Numbered from the stretch's first letter, positions 53,164 through 62,275 are shown. The stretch is DNA of 64,000 bases from Sedimentimonas flavescens (GCF_019264375.1 NZ_JAHVAI010000005.1:182396-246395); one strand, 5' to 3'. Numbers and translations are program-made. Notes: generated by a model from the sequence alone, not told the origin.

Positions 53164-54174
53164 TTACTCCTCATCGCCGCGTACCATGCCCGAGATCAAC
53201 TGATAGCCAAGCAGGTCGGCGATGTCATGCGCGCTGCGGGTCAGCGGCTGGCACGCCCGCCGAAGCGGCGCCAGCCACTGGCTTTCGGGCGGGCTGACGA
53301 CTTCGGCCTCGCGCAGGCCAATTTCGCGAAAACGCAGCGTGGTACCGGGGCTCGCCTGCGCCAGGATCGGCAGATCGACGGGAAGGATGGTGCCAAGGCG
53401 GGGATAGCCGCCGACGGTCTGGCATTCGGCTAGCAGCACCATCGGCACCCCCGCGCCGGTCATCTGAATATCGCCTGCGGTGATCAGGTCGGAGACGAGG
53501 CTGCCTGCGGTGTCTGGCGCGAAGGGCGCGCCGGGATGGGCCAGCGTGACGCCCTGCCGGTTGCCGCGAGTGACCGTGAAGGCTGTGTCGAAGAACCGCG
53601 CGCGCTCTGTCGCGCTAAAAAGCGCGGTCTGCGGGCCGGGAATGACCCGTAGCGTCCCGCCCGAGAGGCGCGGCTCGGGAATCAGCGCGAGGCTCGGGGC
53701 GTCGGGTGTGGGATCGGCAACAAGGGGTAGCCGGGTGGCCGCTTGCAGCCGTTCCCCGATGCCCGCCGCAAGATGCGCAGACTGGGCACCGATCAGAGGC
53801 GCACAGGAGAGCCCCCCGCCAAAGCTGAGATAACCGTAGGCGCCGCTTTCGCAGGGGCCAAGCTCGAGCACTGACCCGGCGGGCAGCAGATGCGAGGCGT
53901 TCCAGCGCAGCGGTGCACCCTCAAGCAGTGCGCGCATCGGCGCGCCGGTCAGCGCGATCCGGGTATCAAGCGTTGTCCGAAACCGCCCACCCATTCCCGC
54001 CATCTCAAGGCAGGCGCGCGGGGCGGCTTGGCCAAGGAGCGCCGCCGCCTCGTATAGAGCACAGCGGTCGGCCGCGCCCCCGGGGCTGAGCCCCTGTGCC
54101 AGATGCCCCGGACGACCGAGGTCTTGCACCGTGACACTGGGGCCGATGCTCAGGATGTCGAGCCAGCCGGTCAT
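53164..54174 (-). CDS. pxpC: 5-oxoprolinase subunit C (biotin-dependent carboxyltransferase family)
   Basis: The 336-aa KipA/AHS2-domain partner of PxpB. Visible features: SVTVQDLGRPGHLAQGLSPGGAADRCALYEAA near the N-terminus, GYLSFGGGL in the middle and VLLAECQTVGGYPRLGTILPVDLPILAQASPGTTLRF at the C-terminus. Despite the carboxyltransferase label, its role is in 5-oxoproline cleavage. Coupled to pxpB by ATGA. Confidence 0.94.
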   Translation of the reverse strand: MTGWLDILSIGPSVTVQDLGRPGHLAQGLSPGGAADRCALYEAAALLGQAAPRACLEMAGMGGRFRTTLDTRIALTGAPMRALLEGAPLRWNASHLLPAGSVLELGPCESGAYGYLSFGGGLSCAPLIGAQSAHLAAGIGERLQAATRLPLVADPTPDAPSLALIPEPRLSGGTLRVIPGPQTALFSATERARFFDTAFTVTRGNRQGVTLAHPGAPFAPDTAGSLVSDLITAGDIQMTGAGVPMVLLAECQTVGGYPRLGTILPVDLPILAQASPGTTLRFREIGLREAEVVSPPESQWLAPLRRACQPLTRSAHDIADLLGYQLISGMVRGDEE

Positions 54175-54920
54175 GATGTGCGTTCCAGCCGGGCGCCGCC
54201 CATCGGGTCGCCCGTCGCCTCGATCGCGGTGAGTGCGCTGTGGTCGACGGGCGTAAAGCGCACGCCATCGCCTGCGTGCAGCGGCACCGGGTTATCCGCA
54301 CGCAACTGGAAGGGACGGAAGGCGCAACGCCCCAGCCAGCGCCAGCCGGTGGGCGAGGCATTGGCAAACAGAACGATCTGACGGATCGCTGTCACGATGG
54401 CCCCGGCGGGAACCTCGGGGGTCAGGGCGCTCAGGCGCGGCATCTCCCAATTCTCGGGCAGAAGGCCCAGGTAGGGCTGGCCCGGTGCGAAACCGATCGC
54501 CAGAACGTCCAGCGGTGTTGCGCACAGCTGATCGACCAGCGCGCCCTCGCCAAGTCCGGCGATCTGCGCAACCTGCGCAAGCTGCGGGCCGTTTTCGCCG
54601 CCGAAACTGGCCGGGATGTGCCAGATCCGGTCGGGGCGATGCGGGGCGCTTTGGATATCGTTCAGCCGCTCGCTCAGTGCCGCTTCGATTGCCACGCGCG
54701 TTGTCGTCATGCGGTCGAACCGCACTAGAACCGAGGCCAGTGCAGAGACGCATTCGACCTGGCCGGGCAGGGGGGCGGCCTGAAGTGCCGCGGAAAGCGC
54801 GCGGGGGGCGCGGTTGGCCCGCGCCTCGAAGCGCAGCGCAAAGCGCACCAACACGCCATCGAGCCCGAGCGGCAGGATCTCGGGGGCGGGCGCAGCAGTG
54901 GGGGCAGAGGCATGTGTCAT
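54171..54920 (-). CDS. pxpB: 5-oxoprolinase subunit B (allophanate hydrolase AHS1 family)
   Basis: The 249-aa AHS1-domain subunit. The family block AIGFAPGQPYLGLLPENWEMPRL, the GAIVTAIRQIVLFANASPTGWRWLG stretch and the C-terminal GDGVRFTPVD are clear. The start at 54920 (MTHASAPTAAP) is chosen because the longer frame to 55310 runs into the tRNA gene. It is the first gene of the operon; no amino-acid transporter is adjacent. Confidence 0.92.
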   Translation of the reverse strand: MTHASAPTAAPAPEILPLGLDGVLVRFALRFEARANRAPRALSAALQAAPLPGQVECVSALASVLVRFDRMTTTRVAIEAALSERLNDIQSAPHRPDRIWHIPASFGGENGPQLAQVAQIAGLGEGALVDQLCATPLDVLAIGFAPGQPYLGLLPENWEMPRLSALTPEVPAGAIVTAIRQIVLFANASPTGWRWLGRCAFRPFQLRADNPVPLHAGDGVRFTPVDHSALTAIEATGDPMGGARLERTS

Positions 54921-55043
54921 CGCGGCTATCAAACGCGCAATCCGCGGCGGCTTCAACCTTTGTCGAGGGGCGCGACGTTGATGGCCAAAAAAGGCCGAGA
55001 GTCGGCTTGATGTGCCATATCGTCTTTGAAAATCAAGAGGAAG

Positions 55044-55133
55044 TGGCGGAGAGACAGGGATTCGAACCCTGGGTGGGCTCACACCCACAACGGTTTTCGA
55101 GACCGCCCCGTTCGACCGCTCCGGCACCTCTCC
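55044..55133 (-). tRNA. tRNA-Ser (anticodon CGA)
   Basis: Ninety bases including an encoded CCA. The acceptor stem GGAGAGG pairs with TCTCTCC (one G-T), the long variable arm GTGGGTGTGAGCCCAC marks a class II tRNA, the T arm reads GGGTTCGAATCCC, and the anticodon loop is CTCGAAA, giving anticodon CGA for UCG codons. A37 of the loop fits modification by MiaA. It is on the minus strand between pxpB and the DUF2059 gene. Confidence 0.97.
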
Positions 55134-55330
55134 GCATCGGTGGTCGTCGTGTGGGCGGGATTTAGCCTGCCAATAGGGCGGTTGCAACCGCTTTTTGAAA
55201 CTTTTTTTACGGCTGGATTTCGCCCCTGCGGCGAAGTGGTCTCGGCCTTGTGTTCGTTGGGGTTTGGGGTTTTCCTTGCAGGCTATCCGGCGCAAGGTGG
55301 CGATGGACAAGGGCTTTCTTGGGGCTGCGG

Positions 55331-56179
55331 ATGGCTTGGCGATTCTTGAAGGCAGGGCGGGGGATGCTGGCGCAGGTGGCGCTGGCTTTGCTGGTTTCAG
55401 TGATCCCCGTGGGGGCGCTGCGGGCCGATCCCGCGCGGATTTCCGATCTGTTGCATACGGGCGAATTGTTCGACGTGCTGCAGCAGGAGGGCTTGGCCTA
55501 TGGCGATGATCTGATGCAGGAAATCATGGGCGCGCCCGGCGATGCGCTATGGGAGCGCGAGGTTTCCGATATCCACGATCCGGCTGCCCTGCGCCCGCAT
55601 TATGATGCCTTGCTGGCCGAGGGGCTTGCCCAGGCGGACCAGCCCGCGATCGAGGCCTGGCTTGCCTCGGATCTGGCGCAGCGCATGATCGGGCTGGAGA
55701 TCTCGGCGCGGCGCGCGTTGCTGGACCCTTCGGTCGAGGACGCGGCGCTGTGGGCCGCCGAAGAGGCCGATGCCAAAGGCGATCCGCGCCTTGCCGCAGT
55801 GCGCGGGATCATCGAGGCGGGCGATCTGATCGAGCCGAACGTGATGGGCGGGTTGAACGCCAATCTGTCCTTCTATCGCGCCATGGCCGAGGGCGGTGCC
55901 TTTCCCTATGAGGTGACCGAGACCGACATGTTGGCCGATGTCGCGGCGCAGGAGCCCGAAATCCGCGCCGACGTGACGCATTGGATCGAGGGCTACCTGT
56001 TCATGGCCTATTCGCCGCTCAGCCTTGAGGAGATGACCCAGATCGCCGAGTTCAGCGCCTCGAAGCCCGGTCAGGATCTGATGCGGGCGCAATTCGAGGC
56101 GTTCGATGTGGTCTATGAGGAAAGCTCGGCCGCGCTTGGCGCGGCTCTGGCACGGCGGTTGATCGGGCAGGAACTGTAG
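55331..56179 (+). CDS. DUF2059 family exported protein
   Basis: A 282-aa protein with a signal peptide (MAWRFLKAGRGMLAQVALALLVSVIPVGALRA) and an all-helical exported domain; the C-terminal part (about 205-275) with FMAYSPLSLEEMTQIAEFSASKPGQDLMRAQFEAFD matches DUF2059. The function is unknown. Start is uncertain: ATG 55331 gives a normal basic N-region; ATG 55364 has a better G-rich upstream but a signal peptide without positive charge. It is convergent with the SDR gene (16-base gap). Confidence 0.82.
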   Translation: MAWRFLKAGRGMLAQVALALLVSVIPVGALRADPARISDLLHTGELFDVLQQEGLAYGDDLMQEIMGAPGDALWEREVSDIHDPAALRPHYDALLAEGLAQADQPAIEAWLASDLAQRMIGLEISARRALLDPSVEDAALWAAEEADAKGDPRLAAVRGIIEAGDLIEPNVMGGLNANLSFYRAMAEGGAFPYEVTETDMLADVAAQEPEIRADVTHWIEGYLFMAYSPLSLEEMTQIAEFSASKPGQDLMRAQFEAFDVVYEESSAALGAALARRLIGQEL

Positions 56180-56195
56180 GCCTGCCCGAACCCGC

Positions 56196-56942
56196 TCAGC
56201 GCATCCGCAGCGCGCCGTCGAGGCGGATGACCTCGCCGTTCATGTAGCCGCAGGAAATGATGAAACCGGCGAGGCGCGCGTATTCCGCCGGATCGCCGAG
56301 CCGCTTGGGGAAGGTGACCTCGGCGGCGAGGCTGTCCTGAACCTCTTCCGGAAGGCCCTTCATCATCGGGGTCGCGAAGATGCCCGGCGCGATGGAGCAG
56401 ACGCGAATGCCCTGTGCCGCCAGATCGCGCGCGAGCGGCAGGGTCATGCCTGCGATTCCGCCCTTCGAGGCCGCATAGGCTGCCTGGCCCTTCTGGCCGT
56501 CGAATGCTGCGATCGAGGCGGTGTTGACGATCACCCCGCGCTCGGGGCCGGGGTTCTGGGCCATTTCGGCTGCCGCAAGTCGCAGGACGTTGAACGAGCC
56601 GATCAGGTTGATATTGATCGTGCGCGCGAAGGTCTCAAGCCGGTGCGGGCCTTCGCGGCCGACAACGCGCTCTCCCGTCGCGATGCCGGCGCAGTTGACG
56701 ACCGTGTTGATCGCTCCCATCGCCGCTTTCGCCTGGGCGATGCCCGCCAGAACCGAGGCCTCGTCGGTCACGTCAACCTCGGCAAAGCTCGCGCCGATCT
56801 CTGCCGCGAATTCGGTGCCGCGCGCACTGTCGCGGTCGAACAGGCAGACCTTGCCACCCATCTCGCGGATATATTGCGCGGTTGCGGCGCCCAGACCCGA
56901 TGCCCCCCCGGTAACGATCGCACAGACTTGGCCGAGTTCCAT
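56196..56942 (-). CDS. Short-chain 3-hydroxyacyl-CoA dehydrogenase (HSD10-like)
   Basis: A 248-aa NAD-dependent SDR. It has the cofactor motif TGGASGLG (11-18), the NCAGIA motif, the catalytic Ser in NTASIAAFDGQKGQ and the YxxxK in YAASKGG, and the C-terminal RLGDPAEYARLAGFIISCGYMNGEVIRLDGALRM. The FDGQKGQAAYAASKGGI pattern is typical of type II 3-hydroxyacyl-CoA dehydrogenase of beta-oxidation. GGGAGGAC sets ATG 56942. A 20-base perfect dyad lies just upstream, between the start and the probable promoter. Confidence 0.93.
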   Translation of the reverse strand: MELGQVCAIVTGGASGLGAATAQYIREMGGKVCLFDRDSARGTEFAAEIGASFAEVDVTDEASVLAGIAQAKAAMGAINTVVNCAGIATGERVVGREGPHRLETFARTININLIGSFNVLRLAAAEMAQNPGPERGVIVNTASIAAFDGQKGQAAYAASKGGIAGMTLPLARDLAAQGIRVCSIAPGIFATPMMKGLPEEVQDSLAAEVTFPKRLGDPAEYARLAGFIISCGYMNGEVIRLDGALRMR

Positions 56943-56956
56943 TCCGTCCTCCCATG

Positions 56957-56976
56957 AAATGAACGTATGTTCATTT
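56957..56976. promoter_or_regulatory. Operator AAATGAAC-GTAT-GTTCATTT upstream of the SDR gene
   Basis: A perfect 8-base inverted repeat with a 4-base spacer, beginning 15 bases upstream of the SDR start on the minus strand. The form is typical of TetR-type operators. Located between promoter and ribosome binding site, it should repress when bound, perhaps until an acyl-CoA appears. Confidence 0.65.
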
Positions 56977-57122
56977 ACGACCAAGGGGTCGCTTCTGTCC
57001 AGACTCATATCACAAAACGCTCCGCATTTCGTGAAATGACGTGACGCCGGAACGGGAAAGCACTGGCGTATAGTCCCCACTGGTCGCGCTAGTTGCGGCC
57101 AGCGTCTTATAGGAGAAATGCG

Positions 57123-57710
57123 ATGAAACGGATTATGGTGGCTGGCGGAATGATGGCCCTGATGGCGGGCGCAGCGCAGGCTGGCGGCTATACCGCTCCG
57201 GTTGTCGAGGCTGCTCCGGTGGTTGCGCAACCCGTCGTGGCCGCGACCGGCGACTGGACCGGTTTCTACGCCGGTGGCCAGCTTGGCTATGGTGACAGCG
57301 ATTTCGGTCCCGGCAGTGGCGATGGCGCTTTCGGCGGTGTCCATGCTGGTTACCTCTATGATCTTGGGCGCTTCGTGACCGGGGTCGAGGTGGATTACAG
57401 CGCGGCCGATCTGGACTTCGGTCAGGGCAATTCGGTCGACCGGATGGGCCATATCAAGGCTATCGGCGGTATCGACCAGGGCGCCTTGCTGCTCTACGGC
57501 AGCATCGGCGCCGCCTATGTGCACGCAGATATTGGCGGCACGGGCTACAATGATGTGATCCCGGCCGTGGGCCTTGGCGCGAGCTACAAGATGAACGACG
57601 CCTGGACCCTGGGTGGCGAGCTGATGTACCACAAGGGCGACAACTTCGACCGCTCGGGCGAGGATCTCGAGATGACGACCCTTTCGATGAAGGCGTCCTT
57701 CAACTTCTGA
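57123..57710 (+). CDS. Small outer-membrane beta-barrel protein
   Basis: A 195-aa outer-membrane protein with a signal peptide cleaved at AQAGG (about residue 20), a Pro/Val/Ala-rich linker (VVEAAPVVAQPVVAATG) and an eight-strand barrel beginning GDWTGFYAGGQLGYGDSD, and ending in KASFNF with a terminal Phe for BAM recognition. It resembles the Omp25/OmpA-like barrel group of Alphaproteobacteria. AGGAG precedes ATG 57123. A terminator follows. It stands alone, so it is probably a monocistronic surface protein; its function is unknown. Confidence 0.88.
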   Translation: MKRIMVAGGMMALMAGAAQAGGYTAPVVEAAPVVAQPVVAATGDWTGFYAGGQLGYGDSDFGPGSGDGAFGGVHAGYLYDLGRFVTGVEVDYSAADLDFGQGNSVDRMGHIKAIGGIDQGALLLYGSIGAAYVHADIGGTGYNDVIPAVGLGASYKMNDAWTLGGELMYHKGDNFDRSGEDLEMTTLSMKASFNF

Positions 57711-57728
57711 TCCATCCGGATTATCGCG

Positions 57729-57751
57729 ACGGCGGCCCCAGTGGCCGCCGT
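57729..57751 (+). terminator. Terminator between the barrel gene and the TPM gene
   Basis: ACGGCGGCC-CCAGT-GGCCGCCGT, a 9-bp perfect stem in the 47-base gap between convergent genes, followed by TTGCATTT on the plus strand. Confidence 0.75.
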
Positions 57752-57757
57752 TTGCAT

Positions 57758-58594
57758 TTACCAGCGACCGCTGGCGCCGCCGCCCGATGAGCGCCCGCCA
57801 CCGAACGAGCCTCGGCCACCCGATCCCTTGCGCTGGATCGTGAAGGGCTTGGTGCGCGTCCAGTCACAGTTCGGGCAGCTTTCATCCCAATGCCCCTGTC
57901 CGGCCGAGGTCCGGTCTGCAGGCGTATCGATCACGCGGTTGCGCGTGATGCCACGACGACCGCAGCTGGGGCAGGGGGTAACGCGCCCCATCGCCCGCCA
58001 GATCCGGTTGCGCATCGCCAGAAGCGCGGCAAGCCCCATCGCGATCAGTGCGACAAAACTGGCATCGCCCTTCGAGGTCTTCGGAACCGAGCCGGGCGGC
58101 AGGCCATCGGCGTAGCGCTCGGCGATTTCGCTGATGACCGCGTCGGTTCCACCCTCGATCCCCTCGGACATGCGCCCGTCTCGGAAGGCGGGCAGCATGA
58201 TCCGGTTGATGATGTCCTGCGCGGGAATGTCATATTCTGGGTTGTATCCCGCGCCCAACTCAATTCGCATCGCGCGGTCGGCGCTGATCACGAGGATCAT
58301 GATCCCGTCGCTGCGCGTGGGGTCGCCGATCCCCCAGCCGTTGAATAGGCGCGTTGCGAAGGTCTCCAGCGAGGGTGCCGGGTCGTAGGCGTCTTGCGAG
58401 ACGAGCGTGACCACAGTCGCCTCGATCCCGGTCCGTGCCCGCAGGTCGGCCAGCTTCTGATCCAGCCGCTGTTCGACCTCAGCCGGCAGGAGGTCGGCGA
58501 AATCGTTCACCGTCAGGCTCTGATACTCGGGGAACGGCTCGGCCGTGGCGATGCCCGCCCAAAGAAGCAGAATCAGTGCAGAGATCATGCGCAT
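57758..58594 (-). CDS. TPM-domain exported membrane protein
   Basis: A 278-aa protein: a signal peptide (MRMISALILLLWAGIATAEP), a TPM domain (about 22-165) with VNDFADLLPAEVEQRLDQKL, NGWGIGDPTRSDGIMILV and RIELGAGYNPEYD, then one transmembrane helix (about 181-197). The C-terminal tail has a zinc-ribbon pair, CPSCG and CPNCD, and ends in a Gly/Ser/Arg-rich FGGGRSSGGGASGRW. TPM proteins act in envelope stress or photosystem repair. The cytoplasmic zinc ribbon plus the flexible tail is a notable addition. Confidence 0.87.
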   Translation of the reverse strand: MRMISALILLLWAGIATAEPFPEYQSLTVNDFADLLPAEVEQRLDQKLADLRARTGIEATVVTLVSQDAYDPAPSLETFATRLFNGWGIGDPTRSDGIMILVISADRAMRIELGAGYNPEYDIPAQDIINRIMLPAFRDGRMSEGIEGGTDAVISEIAERYADGLPPGSVPKTSKGDASFVALIAMGLAALLAMRNRIWRAMGRVTPCPSCGRRGITRNRVIDTPADRTSAGQGHWDESCPNCDWTRTKPFTIQRKGSGGRGSFGGGRSSGGGASGRW

Positions 58595-58796
58595 GGCGAG
58601 GCCTTTCGCTGTAAGCCCGCGAATTGGGCATGGCGGGGTGGGGGCGGTCAATGGCAGCACGGGAAGAATTGCGGAATCCGGCGCGGAGGAGGTATTGGCG
58701 CCGGACGTTTTGCGGTGCAGTGAAAAATGCTATGGAAAGTGCGGCATGCGAGAAATATTCCTGAGAGATGACGAGAGCGCCGCAAGGATTGCCGAG

Positions 58797-59249
58797 ATGG
58801 ATGACGTTGACCATAAGATCGCGATGCTGCTGGGGCAGGATGCGCGGCTCTCGCTTGCGCAGATCGGGGCGCAGGTTGGCCTGTCCACCTCAGCCGTGAA
58901 TGAGCGGATCCGCCGGTTGAGCGAGCGCGGCGTGCTGCGCCGCATGATGGCGGACGTCGCGGCTGAGCAGATCGGGCTTCCGGTCGCGGCCTTTGTCTGG
59001 GTAGCACTTGCGCCGCAAGCCGATGAGGCTGCGTTTCGCCTTGCCATGGCAGAGCACCGGGGCGTCACCGCCTGCCACCATGTCACCGGCCCGTGGTCCT
59101 ACCTCGTGCAGATCCGCGCCCCCAGCCTTGATGGCGTCGAGGCCTTCCTGTCCGAGTTGAAGGCGGGTGGCTGGATCGCGCGGTCCGAGACGAACCTCGC
59201 GCTTTCGAGCGTGGTCGAGCCGCCCTTCCGCTACCGGGGGCTGGTATGA
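58797..59249 (+). CDS. Lrp/AsnC family regulator
   Basis: A 150-aa regulator with an N-terminal HTH (MDDVDHKIAMLLGQDARLSLAQIGAQVGLSTSAVNERIRRL) and a C-terminal RAM ligand domain (about 65-145). I chose ATG 58797 (AAGGA eight bases upstream) to match the usual AsnC start; an in-frame ATG at 58746 with GGAAAG would add 17 residues. It is coupled by ATGA to a LysE-type exporter, so it probably senses and controls export of an amino acid. Confidence 0.88.
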   Translation: MDDVDHKIAMLLGQDARLSLAQIGAQVGLSTSAVNERIRRLSERGVLRRMMADVAAEQIGLPVAAFVWVALAPQADEAAFRLAMAEHRGVTACHHVTGPWSYLVQIRAPSLDGVEAFLSELKAGGWIARSETNLALSSVVEPPFRYRGLV

Positions 59250-59872
59250 GCACTGCTTTGCTTCTGGGGAAATCCATTGCGATGGGCGTGGCCATCGCGG
59301 CGCCGCTTGGGCCGATCGGGGCCTTGTGCATCCAGCGCACACTTGCGCGAGGCTTTGCGTCAGGTGTTGCAGGTGGGCTGGGGACCGCGCTGGCCGATGC
59401 CGCCTATGCGGCGGCCGCTGCGGCGGGTTTTGCCACATTCGCGGCTTTGTTGCAGAAAATCAGTGGGCCGCTCGGGCTGGTTGGCGGGGTGTTCCTGCTC
59501 TGGCTGGCCTGGCGTGGCTGGCCGCGCGGGGGCGGAGGCGCTGTGCGTGCCGCCGCCGTGCCCGAGCCGCGCGGGCTTTGGGCCACCACGCTCACCACCT
59601 TCGCGCTGACCATGACCAACCCGGCGACGATCCTCAGTTTCGCCGCGATTTTTGCGGGGCTGGGGCTGGCGCGCACGGCCTCGGTCGGGGCCGCGGTCAC
59701 TGTGGTAGTAGGCGTTTTCGCGGGTTCGATGCTGTGGTGGATCTTCCTGTCCGGGCTGGTCGCGGCGCTGCATCACCGCCTGCCGGGGGCTTTCGCGCAA
59801 TGGACCGCGCGGATCTCGAGCGTGATGATGGGGGCGTTCGGGATCTGGGCGCTGTGGCACGCGCTAGCCTAG
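59246..59872 (+). CDS. LysE family amino-acid exporter
   Basis: A 208-aa inner-membrane protein with six predicted helices. The family motif AIAAPLGPIGALCIQRTLARGFASGVAGGLGTALADAAYA near the N-terminus and TTFALTMTNPATILSFAAIFAGLG are typical of LysE/RhtB exporters. Start overlaps the Lrp gene by ATGA. The exported amino acid cannot be identified from sequence. The tetR gene ends convergently, five bases away. Confidence 0.88.
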   Translation: MSTALLLGKSIAMGVAIAAPLGPIGALCIQRTLARGFASGVAGGLGTALADAAYAAAAAAGFATFAALLQKISGPLGLVGGVFLLWLAWRGWPRGGGGAVRAAAVPEPRGLWATTLTTFALTMTNPATILSFAAIFAGLGLARTASVGAAVTVVVGVFAGSMLWWIFLSGLVAALHHRLPGAFAQWTARISSVMMGAFGIWALWHALA

Positions 59873-59877
59873 GGCGC

Positions 59878-60495
59878 TCAACTATCGGGTGGCAACAGCC
59901 CGAGACCACGCAGATAGATGCCGATACCGGATTCGAGCAGCGCCTCTGGGTCATAGGGTGCGCGCGAGCCGGGGGCGGCGCGTGCGTGCAACTCCACCAC
60001 GCCATGCGCCATCGCCCAGACATGCGCGGCCACCATCTGCGCGGGTGGGCGGCGGCCTTCGGGAATGGCGCGCAACAGCGCCTCGGTCGCGCGCAGCATG
60101 GCGGTTTCGGCGCGCTGCGCCTGCGCCGATAGCTCTGGCGTCCGGTTCGGCACGACGCCGCTTTCGAACATCGCCATGTAATGCCCGGGGAACTTGCGGG
60201 CGAAGGCCAGATAGGCCCTTCCGACCGCACCGAACGCGGCCAGAGACGAGGGGTTCCCCGCGTTCCAGGCATGTTCGAGCAGGTCGGCGAAGATCGCATA
60301 GCCTTGGCGCGCGCATTCCGCGATCAGATCGTCGCGCCCGGCGAAATGGCGATAGACGGCGGCGGGGGTCACGCCCGCATCCTTTGCTGCCTCGGACAGG
60401 GTGAAGCCGGTCGGGCCGCGCTCGGCGATCAGGAGTAGCGCGGCCTGCACCAGCGCCTGCCGCAGATTACCGTGGTGATAGCCCTGCTTAGTCAT
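59878..60495 (-). CDS. TetR family regulator
   Basis: A 205-aa regulator with the N-terminal TetR HTH (about 1-55: [56 protein letters not shown]) and a C-terminal ligand domain of the WHG type (about 75-195). It overlaps the end of ppk2 by eight bases, so it is co-transcribed from the same promoter. An autoregulatory operator is likely at 61429-61443. Confidence 0.92.
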   Translation of the reverse strand: MTKQGYHHGNLRQALVQAALLLIAERGPTGFTLSEAAKDAGVTPAAVYRHFAGRDDLIAECARQGYAIFADLLEHAWNAGNPSSLAAFGAVGRAYLAFARKFPGHYMAMFESGVVPNRTPELSAQAQRAETAMLRATEALLRAIPEGRRPPAQMVAAHVWAMAHGVVELHARAAPGSRAPYDPEALLESGIGIYLRGLGLLPPDS

Positions 60496-61414
60496 TCAGG
60501 ATGACGGGGCCGCCGCAGATGTTTTCATCAATATTGCCAATGTCCTGCGCGTCTTTGTTCGCGTAATCTACGCGATGCAAAACGGTCTGGATCGCCGCAA
60601 TCCGGGCGCGCATCTTGTCGTCTGAGCGGATCACCGTCCAGGGCGCGTGTGCGCTGTGACTACAGGTCAAGGTTTCCTTGATTGCCTCGGAATAGGCGTC
60701 CCATTTCTTGAGACCCTCGACGTCGATCCAGCTGAGTTTCCACTGTTTCAGCGGGTCTTTCTCGCGGTCGAGGAAGCGCTGCAATTGTTCGGCGCGATCG
60801 ACGCTCAGCCAGAGCTTGACCAGAATGATGCCTTCCTCAATCAGCATCTTCTCGAAATCGGGGAGTTGGGCAAAGAAATGCGCGCGCTGTTCGGGTTTGC
60901 AAAAGCCGAAGACATGCTCGACCACGCCGCGGTTATACCAGGATCGGTCGAACATTGCGATCTCACCCGCGGCGGGCAGCCAGTCGACGTAACGCTGGAA
61001 ATACCACTGCGAGGATTCCCGCTCGGTCGGTTTCGGCAGCGCGACGACATAGGCCGAGCGCGGGTTCAGGTTCTCGCTCATCCGGGCGATGGTGCCGCCC
61101 TTGCCGGCGGCATCGCGCCCCTCGAAGATCACGGCAAGGCGCTTGCCTGTGGCCTTGAGATCCCAAAGCATCTTGACCAGTTCGACCTGAAGCGCCTCCA
61201 TGTGGCGCTCATAGGCCTTTCTCGACATCTCTTCCCGGTAGGGATATGATTTCGAAAGAATTTCGTCTTTCTTCGCGTTCTTGATCGCGGCGCGCACAGG
61301 CTCGGGCGCTTCGTCGGTCAGATAGCGGGTAATGTCGCCGACAAAGGGGATGTCGGCGGCCAGCGGTGCGGGCGTCTTGGCGTCGCTGTCGGGTTTGTCG
61401 TGTTTCTTGCCCAT
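60488..61414 (-). CDS. ppk2: Polyphosphate kinase 2
   Basis: Transfers phosphate between polyphosphate and nucleotides (NDP to NTP direction in class I enzymes). The 308-aa protein has the Walker [17 protein letters not shown] (97-112), the [12 protein letters not shown]alker B motif (155-166), and a lid with [21 protein letters not shown]. One-domain length fits class I. CAGGAG precedes ATG 61414. It shares an operon with tetR. A Ppx-type phosphatase is encoded at 31215-32333. Confidence 0.93.
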   Translation of the reverse strand: MGKKHDKPDSDAKTPAPLAADIPFVGDITRYLTDEAPEPVRAAIKNAKKDEILSKSYPYREEMSRKAYERHMEALQVELVKMLWDLKATGKRLAVIFEGRDAAGKGGTIARMSENLNPRSAYVVALPKPTERESSQWYFQRYVDWLPAAGEIAMFDRSWYNRGVVEHVFGFCKPEQRAHFFAQLPDFEKMLIEEGIILVKLWLSVDRAEQLQRFLDREKDPLKQWKLSWIDVEGLKKWDAYSEAIKETLTCSHSAHAPWTVIRSDDKMRARIAAIQTVLHRVDYANKDAQDIGNIDENICGGPVILND

Positions 61415-61428
61415 CTGCCGCTCCTGAT

Positions 61429-61443
61429 GTGAACCAGATTCAC
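61429..61443. promoter_or_regulatory. Candidate TetR operator of the ppk2-tetR operon
   Basis: GTGAA-CCAGA-TTCAC, 5-bp arms with 5-base spacer, 15 bases upstream of the ppk2 start on the minus strand. A -10 like TATAGT overlaps its upstream side (61443-61448), so binding would block transcription start. Confidence 0.5.
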
Positions 61444-61483
61444 TATAGAGCGCGCGGGACGCACCGCAAGCGCGTCCCCGGCC

Positions 61484-62275
61484 TCAGGCCGAGTGCGCGC
61501 CCGCGGCCAATGCGGCGACCTTGGCAAGCACTTCGGCAACCGGTTTGCCCGCTCCGATTTCCTTGACGATGGCGGACCCCACGACGCAGCCGTCGGCCAC
61601 GCTGGCGATGGTTTGCGCGGCCTCGGGCGTGTTGATGCCGAAGCCCACGATCACCGGCAGGTCTGTGGCGCGCTTGATGCGAGCGACCTCGGGGCCGACC
61701 TCGGCAGCCTGCGCGGCCTGACTGCCGGTGATGCCGGTGACCGAGACGTAATAGACGAAGCCCGAGGTGTTTTGCAGCACCTTCGGCAGGCGCTTGTCAT
61801 CGGTGGTGGGCGTGGCAAGGCGGATGAAGTTCAGCCCGGCCTCGCGCGCGGGCAGGCACAGCTCGCTATCCTCTTCGGGCGGCAGGTCAACCACGATCAG
61901 CCCGTCGACGCCGGCGGCCTTGGCATCCGCCAGGAACTTGTCCACGCCGCGGTTATAGATCGGGTTGTAATAACCCATCATCACGATCGGGGTGGTCGCG
62001 TCCGTCTCGCGGAAGGCAGCAACCATATCGAGCGTCTTTTGCAGCGTCTGGCCACCATCGAGCGCGCGCTGGCCCGCCAGTTGGATCGTCGGGCCGTCCG
62101 CCATCGGATCGGTGAAGGGCAGGCCCAGTTCGATCACGTCCACGCCCGCGGCCGGCAGCCCCTTCATCACCTCAAGCGAGGTCTCCAGATCCGGATCGCC
62201 CGCCATGATATAGGCCACGAAGGCGCGTTTACCTTCGGCTTTGAGCGCGGCGAATTTGGCGTCGATGCGAGTCAT
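61484..62275 (-). CDS. trpA: Tryptophan synthase alpha chain
   Basis: Cleaves indole-3-glycerol phosphate to indole. The 263-aa protein has the catalytic Glu49 and Asp60 in [17 protein letters not shown] (49-65), VDLPPEED, and the substrate phosphate loop VGFGIN(T)PE. trpB is not in the window on either side, so trpA is detached from the trp genes here. The start at 62275 ([11 protein letters not shown]) is preferred over ATG 62314 by homology. Confidence 0.96.
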   Translation of the reverse strand: MTRIDAKFAALKAEGKRAFVAYIMAGDPDLETSLEVMKGLPAAGVDVIELGLPFTDPMADGPTIQLAGQRALDGGQTLQKTLDMVAAFRETDATTPIVMMGYYNPIYNRGVDKFLADAKAAGVDGLIVVDLPPEEDSELCLPAREAGLNFIRLATPTTDDKRLPKVLQNTSGFVYYVSVTGITGSQAAQAAEVGPEVARIKRATDLPVIVGFGINTPEAAQTIASVADGCVVGSAIVKEIGAGKPVAEVLAKVAALAAGAHSA

